A DNA stretch of 36,701 nucleotides, taken from IMG/VR virus record IMGVR_UViG_3300030103_001938, positions 1 to 36,701 of that record; one strand, 5' to 3'. The translations under genes were made by a program, and so were the position numbers. Of this stretch, positions 22,298-29,173 are shown in pieces. Under the pieces are notes generated by a model that did not search any database, was not told the origin of the DNA, and saw nothing but the letters and a program-made list of their open reading frames with translations. The stretch comes from a virus. The first letter of the stretch is position 1, and each line of letters opens with the position of its first letter.

Positions 22298-22543
22298 TTA
22301 TTTCCATGCCGAACCCTTGAAGCTATCAACTAAAGCCATATTAGAACCATTAACGGCATAAATCATTATTTTAGCTTTATCGTCTTGCTTAACAATGCTT
22401 TTACCTTTTTGAATGGCTTCTTGCTTGTTAGGGTATTCAAATCGTTGTCTATCACCTAACGGCTTCCAATTGATACAAGTATAATATTCCGGATTAGTAA
22501 CCGCTAATATTTCCCTTTGGTTAAATTGCATTTTTTTAGGCAT
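22298..22543 (-). CDS. small hypothetical early protein
   Basis: An 81-residue basic protein with alpha/beta pattern (CINWKPLGDRQRFEYPNKQE, then AIQKGKSIVKQDDKAKIMIY). GAAAGGA lies nine bases before the ATG. The layout recalls small proteins that bind DNA or a partner enzyme, but I recognise no family. Confidence 0.55.
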   Translation of the reverse strand: MPKKMQFNQREILAVTNPEYYTCINWKPLGDRQRFEYPNKQEAIQKGKSIVKQDDKAKIMIYAVNGSNMALVDSFKGSAWK

Positions 22544-22567
22544 AATATTGATTCCTTTCTATATAAT

Positions 22568-22795
22568 TTATATCAAAAGCCATGAAATATACAAGACTAA
22601 TACAACTAAAAGCCCTAAAGCTATATATATAAAAGTCTTTCTTTTTGGTTCTTTGTAGTGTTTTTCTATTGGATATTTGTAAAGTTGTGGATATTTCAAC
22701 CTATGTACTTCGCCAAATGTCATAAATGGGAAGCATTTACGCTTTAATTGTTTAGTTAAAATATCACAAATTGAAGTATAATCTTTGTTTTTCAT
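22568..22795 (-). CDS. small C-terminally anchored membrane protein
   Basis: A 75-residue protein: the soluble N-terminal 50 residues are basic (DILTKQLKRKCFPFMTFGEV), then a span FIYIALGLLVVLVLYISWLL to the C-terminus. A tail-anchored protein with the soluble part in the cytoplasm is likely. AAAGG ribosome site. Function unknown; membrane-acting early phage proteins often affect host takeover or exclusion. Confidence 0.6.
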   Translation of the reverse strand: MKNKDYTSICDILTKQLKRKCFPFMTFGEVHRLKYPQLYKYPIEKHYKEPKRKTFIYIALGLLVVLVLYISWLLI

Positions 22796-22796
22796 A

Positions 22797-23225
22797 TTAT
22801 AACCTTTCGCATTTAATTAAATCGTAATATTTATTATCTAATAAATTTTTAAGTTTATTAGTATTTTTAATTGTAGCGTTGTAAGATTTTTTAGCTAATG
22901 GCGAATCTATTTCATATCCAAAATTATCGCAAAAATCTTCAAATATTTCGCCGTCAACACCTAGTGAATCGCACAATAAACAATCCAAAACAGAATCTAA
23001 TTTTGGTTCACCTTCTATGCCAAAACCTTGACTATAAAAAACAGTCATTTGTTTAAAGCCGTACCTAGTATCTAAATGGTTTCCGTCTAGCTTGAACTTT
23101 CTTTTAATAGTAACTTTGTAATGGTTCATGTCTTGATTATCCATATTAGGGTTACTATCCGCATGACTTGAACTTATTGAAAGATTATTATTTTTAATAA
23201 AATCTTTTATTGTAGCTTGATTCAT
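22797..23225 (-). CDS. conserved phage early protein of unknown function, first in minus-strand unit
   Basis: A 142-residue protein; the start at 23225 has an AGGAGGG ribosome site, and the long in-frame extension to 23354 runs across the intergenic region and is rejected. N-terminal beta segment with HYKVTIKRKFKL and MTVFYSQGFGIEGEPKLDSV, then a C-terminal domain with FEDFCDNFGYEIDSPLAKKS and LKNLLDNKYYDLIKCERL, a pattern I have seen in phages and plasmids without a known role. It probably follows a promoter in the divergent region. Confidence 0.65.
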   Translation of the reverse strand: MNQATIKDFIKNNNLSISSSHADSNPNMDNQDMNHYKVTIKRKFKLDGNHLDTRYGFKQMTVFYSQGFGIEGEPKLDSVLDCLLCDSLGVDGEIFEDFCDNFGYEIDSPLAKKSYNATIKNTNKLKNLLDNKYYDLIKCERL

Positions 23226-23301
23226 ATTTCCCTCCTTTTGTTTAATTTGTAAATTACGAATCATAAATAAAAGTAACATAATACAAAACTTATACAAGTA
23301 A

Positions 23302-23329
23302 TATATGGCTATGTTCTTGGTTTGTTCTT
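23302..23329 (+). promoter_or_regulatory. LexA-type SOS box (GTTC-N7-GTTC) in the divergent early region
   Basis: GTTC at 23313-23316, seven bases, GTTC at 23324-23327; TATATG lies at 23302-23307. GTTC-N7-GTTC is the LexA operator of most alphaproteobacteria. The sequence TGTTCTTGGTTTGTTCTT differs by one base from TGTTCTTGTTTTGTTCTT at 24779-24796, which also has TATATG six bases upstream. It lies between the minus-strand unit (start 23225) and the initiator-like gene (23388), where it could control either. Confidence 0.65.
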
Positions 23330-23342
23330 CATTTTTTTTTAT

Positions 23343-23370
23343 TTGATTACCCAAAAAAAGGGTATATAGA
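23343..23370 (+). promoter_or_regulatory. putative promoter with 17-bp palindrome filling the spacer
   Basis: TTGATT at 23343-23348 and TATAGA at 23365-23370 are 16 bases apart and can serve as -35 and -10 boxes. The palindrome TACCC-A7-GGGTA, 23348-23364, occupies exactly the spacer. A protein bound there would block polymerase, as in an autorepressor. The next start codons are 23388 and 23409. Boxes were judged by eye. Confidence 0.45.
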
Positions 23371-23387
23371 TGCTTGGCAAAGGGTTT

Positions 23388-23780
23388 ATGAAAAATAAAG
23401 GGTTTTCAATGATTCCGAATCAAGTGATTTGGGATGAAGATTTATCAAATGACGCAAAGCTATTATTTAGCTATTTGCGTAGCTTATCGGAAAAATACCG
23501 GACTTTACGAAATAAGACGCTGTTAATAAAGCTGGGGATTAGCTTAAATACTTTACAAAATTGCAAGGCCGAACTTATTAAATTTGGCTATTTAAAGGTA
23601 ATTAGAAAGACTTCGGCTAATAAGTACGAACTAGCTATTCCTAATAAGGTAGTATTGCCATACCCAAATTTTGGGCAACCGATTACCCAAAAAATGGGTA
23701 GTATTAAGAAGAGTAATACTAATACTCAAAATACTAAATATATAAAAGGGTTTAAGAAATTAAAAGGTTTTAAGGGTTAG
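23388..23780 (+). CDS. winged-helix replication-initiator-like / regulator protein
   Basis: About 130 residues. The domain at 5-85 (KGFSMIPNQVIWDEDLSNDA, then KLLFSYLRSL, LRNKTLLIKLGISLNTLQNC and ELIKFGYLKVIRK) is the HTH_36/DnaD-like wing-helix form found in phage replication proteins. Start choice: 23388 keeps the full domain (AAAGGG close upstream); 23409 has better spacing. The linker after residue 90 is encoded by two 17-bp palindromes (23661-23700), like the origin inside lambda gene O. The Lys/Asn-rich C-terminus lacks a helicase-loader motif. It could be a replication initiator, a repressor, or both. Confidence 0.6.
   Translation: MKNKGFSMIPNQVIWDEDLSNDAKLLFSYLRSLSEKYRTLRNKTLLIKLGISLNTLQNCKAELIKFGYLKVIRKTSANKYELAIPNKVVLPYPNFGQPITQKMGSIKKSNTNTQNTKYIKGFKKLKGFKG
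23661..23700 (+). repeat. two 17-bp A-tract palindromes inside the initiator-like gene
   Basis: TACCCAAATTTTGGGCA (23661-23677) and TACCCAAAAAATGGGTA (23684-23700), centres 23 bp apart, have the same TACCC-N7-GGG form as the promoter copy at 23348-23364. The second and the promoter copy share 19 of 20 bases (GATTACCC...GGGTA). Two adjacent copies in the coding region and one in the promoter suggest binding sites for the product of this gene, or an origin. Confidence 0.65.
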
Positions 23781-23785
23781 TTTAA

Positions 23786-24091
23786 ATGTCTAATAGTTAT
23801 CCGGTAACCCCCCTGCCTTACTATTTTAAAGGCAAGGAATTACAACCAACTAAAAACAATTCTTATACTTTTAAAGAAAAGGTTGAAATTTGTATTAAGC
23901 TAAATCAAGAATATAAAGCCGGAATCTTGTCCGTTGGAAAGTTGGTTTGGATTTGGGAAAATGGCCGTTTTGGTAAATTCACCGTTGAATGTATTATTGA
24001 CGATATGCTAGAAAAAGAAATAATTAAGTTGAATCCTATTACCCTTGATAAGCGAAGATTTAGGGAAAAAAAGGGTTTTTTTGACTGGTAA
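23786..24091 (+). CDS. small protein between the initiator-like gene and terS
   Basis: A 101-residue protein. The N-terminus TPLPYYFKGKELQPTKNNSY resembles a partner-binding extension; KVEICIKLNQEYKAGILSVG and GKFTVECIIDDMLEKEIIKL, then KRRFREKKGFFDW, form a mixed helical basic domain. It follows the initiator-like gene by five bases and may be its helper. A helicase loader or initiator part is possible, but I recognise no family. Confidence 0.5.
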   Translation: MSNSYPVTPLPYYFKGKELQPTKNNSYTFKEKVEICIKLNQEYKAGILSVGKLVWIWENGRFGKFTVECIIDDMLEKEIIKLNPITLDKRRFREKKGFFDW

Positions 24092-24121
24092 TTATGTAAC
24101 AGTGTGTTGTATAAATACCAC

Positions 24122-24151
24122 ACATGCAACAACCCTTTCGCATGTTTTATT
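24122..24151 (+). terminator. candidate intrinsic terminator after the initiator-like unit
   Basis: ACATGC (24122-24127), a 12-base loop, GCATGT (24140-24145), then TTTATT. The stem is short and the T-run is interrupted, so termination may be partial. Placed between 24091 and terS. Confidence 0.4.
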
Positions 24152-24164
24152 AAGTAGCTACTTT

Positions 24165-24204
24165 GTTGGAGGGCGGTTCTCTTTCCTTTCTTACCGCCCC
24201 CAAC
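24165..24204 (+). other. GC-rich hairpin just upstream of terS
   Basis: GTTGG, bulged A, GGGCGGT (24165-24177) pair with ACCGCCC and CCAAC (24193-24204) around a 15-base pyrimidine loop (TCTCTTTCCTTTCTT). A 12-bp stem of this GC content is striking in an AT-rich genome. No U-run follows; the terS ribosome site (GAAAGGA) begins just after. It could control terS translation, terminate partly, process mRNA, or mark DNA for packaging. Confidence 0.6.
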
Positions 24205-24224
24205 CCTAGAAAGGAATTAAAATT

Positions 24225-24653
24225 ATGGTAGGAAGAAAAAGAAAATTAACCGATAAATTAGCTGAAAAGATTTTAGATTTAATAGCCGATGGTTTAACTA
24301 TTAGACAAATATTTGAAAGGGAAGATATTCAATATACTTGGACAAGTTTCCGAAAAGAATTAGTAAGCGATTCAAACTTAATGGATAGATACCAAAAATC
24401 TAAAGAACTAGCTATTGATTTAGAATTGTCAAACTTGAAAGACAAAAGACTTGAACTTGAAGCAAAAATAGAATCCGGCGAAATAGACGGCAAGGCCGGT
24501 CAAAATTTAGTTAATCTTTATAAAATTATTGTAGCTTCAAGCCAATGGTCGGCTAGTAAGTTAGCAAGTAAAAAATATGGCAAACAAGCCGAAGTTTTAA
24601 CGCTTAAAGGTTCACAAAACGAACCAATTAATATAAGTTGGAACAATAAATAA
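24225..24653 (+). CDS. terminase small subunit
   Basis: A 142-residue protein. The N-terminal HTH region (KLAEKILDLIADGLTIRQIF, then EREDIQYTWTSFRKEL) binds DNA in TerS proteins, followed by a helical oligomerisation region (YQKSKELAIDLELSNLKDKR) and a C-terminal LASKKYGKQAEVLTLKG that is typical of Sf6-like small terminases. It recognises the packaging site and stimulates TerL. The long gap to terL (24654-24996) may hold its target. GAAAGGA ribosome site. Confidence 0.8.
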   Translation: MVGRKRKLTDKLAEKILDLIADGLTIRQIFEREDIQYTWTSFRKELVSDSNLMDRYQKSKELAIDLELSNLKDKRLELEAKIESGEIDGKAGQNLVNLYKIIVASSQWSASKLASKKYGKQAEVLTLKGSQNEPINISWNNK

Positions 24654-24744
24654 ACTAAATTATGAATAAATATTGAATTAATTTATTATTTTTTATCTTT
24701 GCTTTGGTTTAAAAGTATTGATTTAATTGATAGTTTGCCATTTC

Positions 24745-24796
24745 TTGCACAAACAAAAAGCAGTTTATATATGTGAGGTGTTCTTGTTTTGTTCTT
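24745..24796 (+). promoter_or_regulatory. promoter with LexA-type SOS box at the predicted start site
   Basis: TTGCAC (24745-24750), 17 bases, TATATG (24768-24773) form a plausible sigma-70 promoter; transcription would start near 24780. GTTC-N7-GTTC lies at 24780-24794, right over that start, so LexA-like binding would block it. It points toward terL and the head genes. The element repeats the one at 23302-23329. Confidence 0.55.
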
Positions 24797-24825
24797 GAAT
24801 GATTCTAATTAGCAACAAGAGAGCT

Positions 24826-24878
24826 GATAATCGCAGATTATCGGAAGTTTATTAATGATAATTCATAAGTTATCGTTA
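24826..24878 (+). repeat. two inverted repeats built on GATAA
   Basis: GATAATC-GCA-GATTATC (24826-24842) is a perfect 7+3+7 palindrome. Next, TAATGATAA (24853-24861) and TTATCGTTA (24870-24878) form a second, with one mismatch and an 8-base loop. Four GATAA/TTATC units within 53 bases in the terS-terL gap suggest protein-binding sites, for example for TerS or a regulator. The rest of the gap 24654-24744 and 24879-24917 shows nothing I can identify. Confidence 0.5.
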
Positions 24879-24917
24879 GTAATAATTTGGCCGTAATTGG
24901 TTCTATTTATTAAATCT

Positions 24918-24960
24918 GGGGGGTTTTGAGCGACCGGCTACCCAACACCGGCGACCGGCG
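24918..24960 (+). other. GC-rich island with direct repeats, candidate packaging site
   Basis: GCGACCGGC occurs at 24930-24938 and 24951-24959, 21 bp apart, with CCGGC-type sequence between. This is the most GC-rich stretch by eye, in the terS-terL gap, where cos or pac sites commonly lie. GGGGGGTTTTG just before it (24918-24928) is repeated exactly at 25188-25198, before terL. Cleavage or binding is not shown. Confidence 0.4.
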
Positions 24961-24996
24961 TTTGATAAAAATGAATGGGTGGTATATATAAACAAA

Positions 24997-25188
24997 ATGG
25001 ATGACCTTATATTAAAAACAATAATTTTTATTATGAAAGATACTAAAACCAATAAACCGGTTGTAGTTTCACATTTTCAAGGATTCGATTCCGAACTAGA
25101 AGCACACAATTTTTCCGAATTTTTAAAAGAACAATTTATCCAACCGATTGAAAAAGAAGACCCTTATCCAAATGTAACCTTGCATTAG
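24997..25188 (+). CDS. small protein preceding terL
   Basis: A 63-residue protein from ATG at 24997; a GTG at 24979 would add six residues. LKTIIFIMKDTKTNKPVVVS, then HFQGFDSELEAHNFSEFLKE: a beta hairpin and helix with an acidic tail (IEKEDPYPNVTLH). No ribosome site stands out. The gene ends at the G-tract that precedes terL. Function unknown. Confidence 0.5.
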   Translation: MDDLILKTIIFIMKDTKTNKPVVVSHFQGFDSELEAHNFSEFLKEQFIQPIEKEDPYPNVTLH

Positions 25189-25205
25189 GGGGGTTTTGTT
25201 AAAAT

Positions 25206-26477
25206 ATGAAACAAATTGTAATTCCTTACTCACCTAGGGAAATCCAAAAATTTTTGCATCAAAAATGCGATGTCAACCGATTTAATGTTGTAATAGTTCA
25301 TAGAAGAGGTGGTAAAACAGTCTTTGCTATAAACCATTTAATTAAGGCGGCCTTGACGAACAAAAACCCCTACCCAAGATACGCCTTTATTTCGCCATAT
25401 AGATTGCAAGGGAAAAGCACCGCTTGGGATTACCTAAAGCAATTTTCGGCCGCCATACCTGGAACTAAATTTAACGAATCAGAATTAAGGGTTGATTTTT
25501 CCGTCAACAATAGCCGTATTCAAATTATTGGGGCGGAAAATAGTTCTGCCATAAGAGGGCAATACTTTGACGGAATTATTGTTGACGAAACACAAAATAT
25601 ATCGCCTGATTTGTTTGATACTATTTTACGACCTTGCTTATCCGACCGAAGAGGCTTCGCTATATTCATAGGTACGCCAATGGGTCGTAATTGGTTTTTT
25701 GATTTACATGAGAAAGCTAAATCGCAAAAGGATTGGTTCACATGCGTTTTCAAAGCTAGTCAAACTAAAATTATTCCAAAAGAAGAATTAGAAGCAGCAA
25801 AATTGGCGATGTCGCCGGAAAGTTACGAACAAGAATTTGAATGTTCATTTCAAGCCGGAATTAGCGGTTCTTATTTTGGTAGCATTATTGAAGAATTAGA
25901 ACAAGAAAACCGAATACAAGATTTTGAAATTGACGAAAATCTACCGGTAGAAACTTGGTGGGATTTGGGCATGAATGACTCCACCGTAATTATATTTGCC
26001 CAAAGGCGTAGCAATGGTGAAGTTAGGATTGTGGATTGTTACGAAAATTCTAGTGAGGGGTTAGAGCATTATTTTAATGTTATAGACGATAAACCCTATA
26101 CTTATTCAAAACATATAGCCCCTCATGATATTAGGGTAAGGGAAATAGGAACTAATAAATCAAGATGGGAAACCGCAAGGGAGATGGGAATGGAATTTGA
26201 AATCGCTCCAAAACTTTCAATAGAAGACGGAATAGAACAAGTTAGAAGATTATTACCAAAATGTTATTTTCATAAAAGTAATTGCAAAAAATTATTAGAA
26301 GCGTTAAAAAGCTATTGTAAGCGATGGGATGAAAAAAATAATTGTTTTAGGAATAAACCCTTACACAATTGGGCATCACATTTTTGCGATAGTTTCAGAT
26401 ACGGTGCTATTACCGAACCAATAGAAAGAACCAATTGGAAAAAACCGATTGAAGTCAATACAAGTTATATAGTTTAA
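25206..26477 (+). CDS. terminase large subunit
   Basis: A 423-residue packaging motor. N-terminal ATPase: Walker A HRRGGKT (32-38), Walker B GIIVDE (123-128, catalytic E128) and coupling motif GTPMG (156-160). C-terminal RNase H-like nuclease: WWDLGMNDST (D253, D258) and a late acidic motif FCDSFRYG near residue 400. It pumps DNA into the prohead at the portal and cuts concatemers. Length is usual for the compact TerL of podoviruses. A G-tract lies 12 bases upstream of the ATG instead of a standard ribosome site. Confidence 0.95.
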   Translation: MKQIVIPYSPREIQKFLHQKCDVNRFNVVIVHRRGGKTVFAINHLIKAALTNKNPYPRYAFISPYRLQGKSTAWDYLKQFSAAIPGTKFNESELRVDFSVNNSRIQIIGAENSSAIRGQYFDGIIVDETQNISPDLFDTILRPCLSDRRGFAIFIGTPMGRNWFFDLHEKAKSQKDWFTCVFKASQTKIIPKEELEAAKLAMSPESYEQEFECSFQAGISGSYFGSIIEELEQENRIQDFEIDENLPVETWWDLGMNDSTVIIFAQRRSNGEVRIVDCYENSSEGLEHYFNVIDDKPYTYSKHIAPHDIRVREIGTNKSRWETAREMGMEFEIAPKLSIEDGIEQVRRLLPKCYFHKSNCKKLLEALKSYCKRWDEKNNCFRNKPLHNWASHFCDSFRYGAITEPIERTNWKKPIEVNTSYIV

Positions 26478-26478
26478 T

Positions 26479-26673
26479 ATGGTAAAAAAACAAATTTCAA
26501 TAAAAGAAGAAATTAACAAAAGAATGAAAGCGGAAACGCCTAAAACCAATTTTTTACAAATTGGACTTTCGCCTATTACACATTTAAGAAAAAAATTACA
26601 TAAAAATCAAATTATAAAAGAATTAAAAAGTAGACCGGAAAATTTATCTCCGGCAAAAGTTAAATTAAAATAA
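26479..26673 (+). CDS. small basic protein between terL and portal
   Basis: A 64-residue Lys-rich protein (KQISIKEEINKRMKAETPKT, then THLRKKLHKNQIIKELKSRP). It starts one base after the terL stop and overlaps the portal ATG by one base (TAATG). Possibly a packaging or portal-assembly helper; no family recognised. Confidence 0.55.
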   Translation: MVKKQISIKEEINKRMKAETPKTNFLQIGLSPITHLRKKLHKNQIIKELKSRPENLSPAKVKLK

Positions 26674-28895
26674 TGGCAAAAGAAACTCAAGATATAGAAT
26701 TACAAGGTATATTAGGAAGCCAAATAAGAAATTCATTAGGTTATCTAGGCGGCGAATTATCTTCGCAAAGAAGAAAATCCATTGAATATTATTTAGGCGA
26801 TAAACTTGGAACGGAAATAGATGGCCGTTCACAGGTGGTGTCAACTGATGTTTCGGATACTGTTGAAAGTATCTTGCCAAACCTATTAAGGGTATTTACT
26901 GCTTCCGATAAAGTTGTGCGTTGCGATCCGGTTACGGCGGAAGATATTGAAATTAGCGAACAAGCTACGGCATATTTAAATCATGTTTTTTATAAACAAA
27001 ATGATGGCTTTTCATTGTTATATAATTTTTTCAAAGATGCATTAATTGAAAAAAATGGTTTTTTAAAAATTTATTGGGATGAAAGCGAAACAATAGAACA
27101 TGAAACTTATAGAAATTTAACACCGGCTGAAAAAGAAGCATTAAACGATACCAAAGATGAAATAGAAGTTATTGAAGAAGAAACTATTGTTGACGAAGTT
27201 GTAAAAGAACAACAAGAAATGGCTAGACAACAAGCCGAACAACAAGGCGTAGATATTTCAAATGTAGAATTTCCTGATCCGGTTTTATATAATTGCAAAA
27301 TTAAAAGAATTAGAAAACAAGGCCAAGTAAAAATAGAAAGCATACCACCGGAAGAATTTTTAATAGAAAGAAAAGCTAAAACAATTAAAGACGCTGATTT
27401 TGTTGCCCACAAAGTTTATATGTCAAGAAGCCAATTAATTGAAATGGGTTTTGACGAAGAAACAGTTAATAACCTACCGGCTTCACAAGACCAAAATTTT
27501 AATACCGAAGATGTTGCAAGAACAAGAAACATTGAAAGTTATAATTTAGATACGCCTACCGATAATTCTACGGCGAAGATACAAGTTTTTGAAACTTACA
27601 TAAGATACGATTACGATAATGATGGCGTTGCCGAACTCCGAAAAATTATTTGTGCCGGAGAAGACGGACATTTTATTTTAGAAAATATGCCATGCGATAG
27701 TATTCCGTTTGTAACAATAACACCTATTCCAATGCCGCATAGATTTTACGGAAGAAGTATTTCCGAATTAGTAGAAGACATTCAATTAATGAAATCTACT
27801 GTTATGCGTCAACTTTTAGATAATATGTATCTTACAAATAATAATAGGGTTGCCATAATGGACGGAATGGTCAACATGGACGATTTATTGACTACTAGAC
27901 CAGGCGGTGTTGTTAGAACTAAACAACCACCAAGCCAAGTTATGCAACCGCTTCAAGCACAACCTATTTCAAATCAAGCGTTTCCAATGTTAAGTTACTT
28001 GGATTCAGTTAGGGAAGTTAGAACCGGTATATCAAAACAAGTTCAAGGATTAGATCCAAATACTTTAAACGCAAAAACAGCAACAGGTGTTAATGCGTTA
28101 ATGACACAAACACAAATGCGTTCGGAATTGATAGCTAGAGTGTTTGCTGAAACCGGCGTAAAAGATTTATTTAGAAAAATATTTGAACTAATGGTTAAGT
28201 ACCAAGACAAACAACAAATAATTGAACTTAATAATACATACATTCCGGTTAAACCTACGGAATGGAAAGACAAATTTAACATAAATATAGTTGTTGGCTT
28301 GGGTACAGGTTCAAAAGAACAACAAATTATCATGCTAAACAATATTTTAGAAAGACAATTACAAGCATTTAATCTTCAAGGCGGTAAAGAAATGCCAATG
28401 GTTACATTAAAAAATATGTATAACACATTATCTAAAATAATTGAAAACGCAGGGCTTAAAAATGTGGACGCATACTTTGTAAATCCGGATATTGGCAAAC
28501 AACAAATGCCACCTCCACAACCACCTCCATTAACACCTATTGAAAAAATAGAATTTACTAGAATTAATTCGGAAGAAAAACGAAAAGTTGCGGAACTTGA
28601 ATTAGAAAGATTAGAATTACAACAAAAAATTCAAGAAATGCAATTGGACTTTGAAACTAAAATGAAAGAAATGGCCTTGAAGTACAATACACAAATTGAT
28701 ACAGCAAAAATTAAAGCCGAAGCCGATTTAGATAAGTTGATGGTAGCAGGAAATAGCAAGATACTTGAACAAGCCCAAAAATCTGCTAATATGCTTTCCC
28801 AACAAGTCAAAGGATTAGATGGAAACGAAAGACCAGACGCTCAGGGAAACGGAAGTAAGCCGCTCCCAACAAGCGAAACAATTACTGGACAATAA
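26673..28895 (+). CDS. portal protein (P22-like size)
   Basis: A 740-residue portal. The N-terminal part (RRKSIEYYLGDKLGTEIDGR, VVSTDVSDTVESILPNLLRV and FFKDALIEKNGFLKIYWDES) and the central segment with YIRYDYDNDGVAELRKIICA and IPFVTITPIPMPHRFYGRSI are characteristic of the P22-like portal group of marine podoviruses. GVNALMTQTQMRSELIARVF is the helix region near the DNA tunnel. A long C-terminal coiled coil follows from about residue 625 (barrel-like). It forms the dodecameric ring for DNA entry and tail joining. Confidence 0.9.
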   Translation: MAKETQDIELQGILGSQIRNSLGYLGGELSSQRRKSIEYYLGDKLGTEIDGRSQVVSTDVSDTVESILPNLLRVFTASDKVVRCDPVTAEDIEISEQATAYLNHVFYKQNDGFSLLYNFFKDALIEKNGFLKIYWDESETIEHETYRNLTPAEKEALNDTKDEIEVIEEETIVDEVVKEQQEMARQQAEQQGVDISNVEFPDPVLYNCKIKRIRKQGQVKIESIPPEEFLIERKAKTIKDADFVAHKVYMSRSQLIEMGFDEETVNNLPASQDQNFNTEDVARTRNIESYNLDTPTDNSTAKIQVFETYIRYDYDNDGVAELRKIICAGEDGHFILENMPCDSIPFVTITPIPMPHRFYGRSISELVEDIQLMKSTVMRQLLDNMYLTNNNRVAIMDGMVNMDDLLTTRPGGVVRTKQPPSQVMQPLQAQPISNQAFPMLSYLDSVREVRTGISKQVQGLDPNTLNAKTATGVNALMTQTQMRSELIARVFAETGVKDLFRKIFELMVKYQDKQQIIELNNTYIPVKPTEWKDKFNINIVVGLGTGSKEQQIIMLNNILERQLQAFNLQGGKEMPMVTLKNMYNTLSKIIENAGLKNVDAYFVNPDIGKQQMPPPQPPPLTPIEKIEFTRINSEEKRKVAELELERLELQQKIQEMQLDFETKMKEMALKYNTQIDTAKIKAEADLDKLMVAGNSKILEQAQKSANMLSQQVKGLDGNERPDAQGNGSKPLPTSETITGQ

Positions 28896-29115
28896 ACTTT
28901 TTCAAGAGGCCACAAAAACTCTTAAAAAAATTTATTCCGAAGCCCTTTTAGAAAAAACAGGGGCTAAAGAAAGCGAAACAAGGGAGAAACTTTGGATCGC
29001 TTATAATGTTGTTGGTAAAGTAGAACAACATTTAAAAAGTATTCTTGAAACCGGTAAATTAGCGGAAAAACAATTAGAAGAATTTCGCAAAACCGAAAAA
29101 GAAAAAAAATTTTAA
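28819..29115 (+). CDS. small helical protein overlapping the portal gene
   Basis: A 98-residue protein starting 77 bases inside the portal gene with AAGGA four bases before the ATG. QQAKQLLDNKLFQEATKTLK and YNVVGKVEQHLKSILETGKL form long helices with a charged C-terminus. It resembles small helical proteins beside portal genes in marine phages. A scaffold or head-assembly role is plausible. Confidence 0.6.
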   Translation: METKDQTLRETEVSRSQQAKQLLDNKLFQEATKTLKKIYSEALLEKTGAKESETREKLWIAYNVVGKVEQHLKSILETGKLAEKQLEEFRKTEKEKKF

Positions 29116-29131
29116 CCAAACAAGGTTAAAA
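29110..29131 (+). terminator. 8-bp hairpin between head genes
   Basis: TTTTAACC, loop AAACAA, GGTTAAAA. Eight A residues just upstream make it look like an intrinsic terminator on the minus strand, though no minus-strand gene is near; on the plus strand there is no U-run. It may be a processing element before the scaffold gene. Confidence 0.4.
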
Positions 29132-29173
29132 TAAGCCAAGTCAAACGACAGCTTAACAATAGGAGATGACTTT

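Noticed and set aside
23226-23354. Long N-terminal extension of the 22797 gene to an ATG at 23354
   Set aside because: It would run through the divergent control region, including the SOS box; a strong AGGAGGG site stands before the ATG at 23225.
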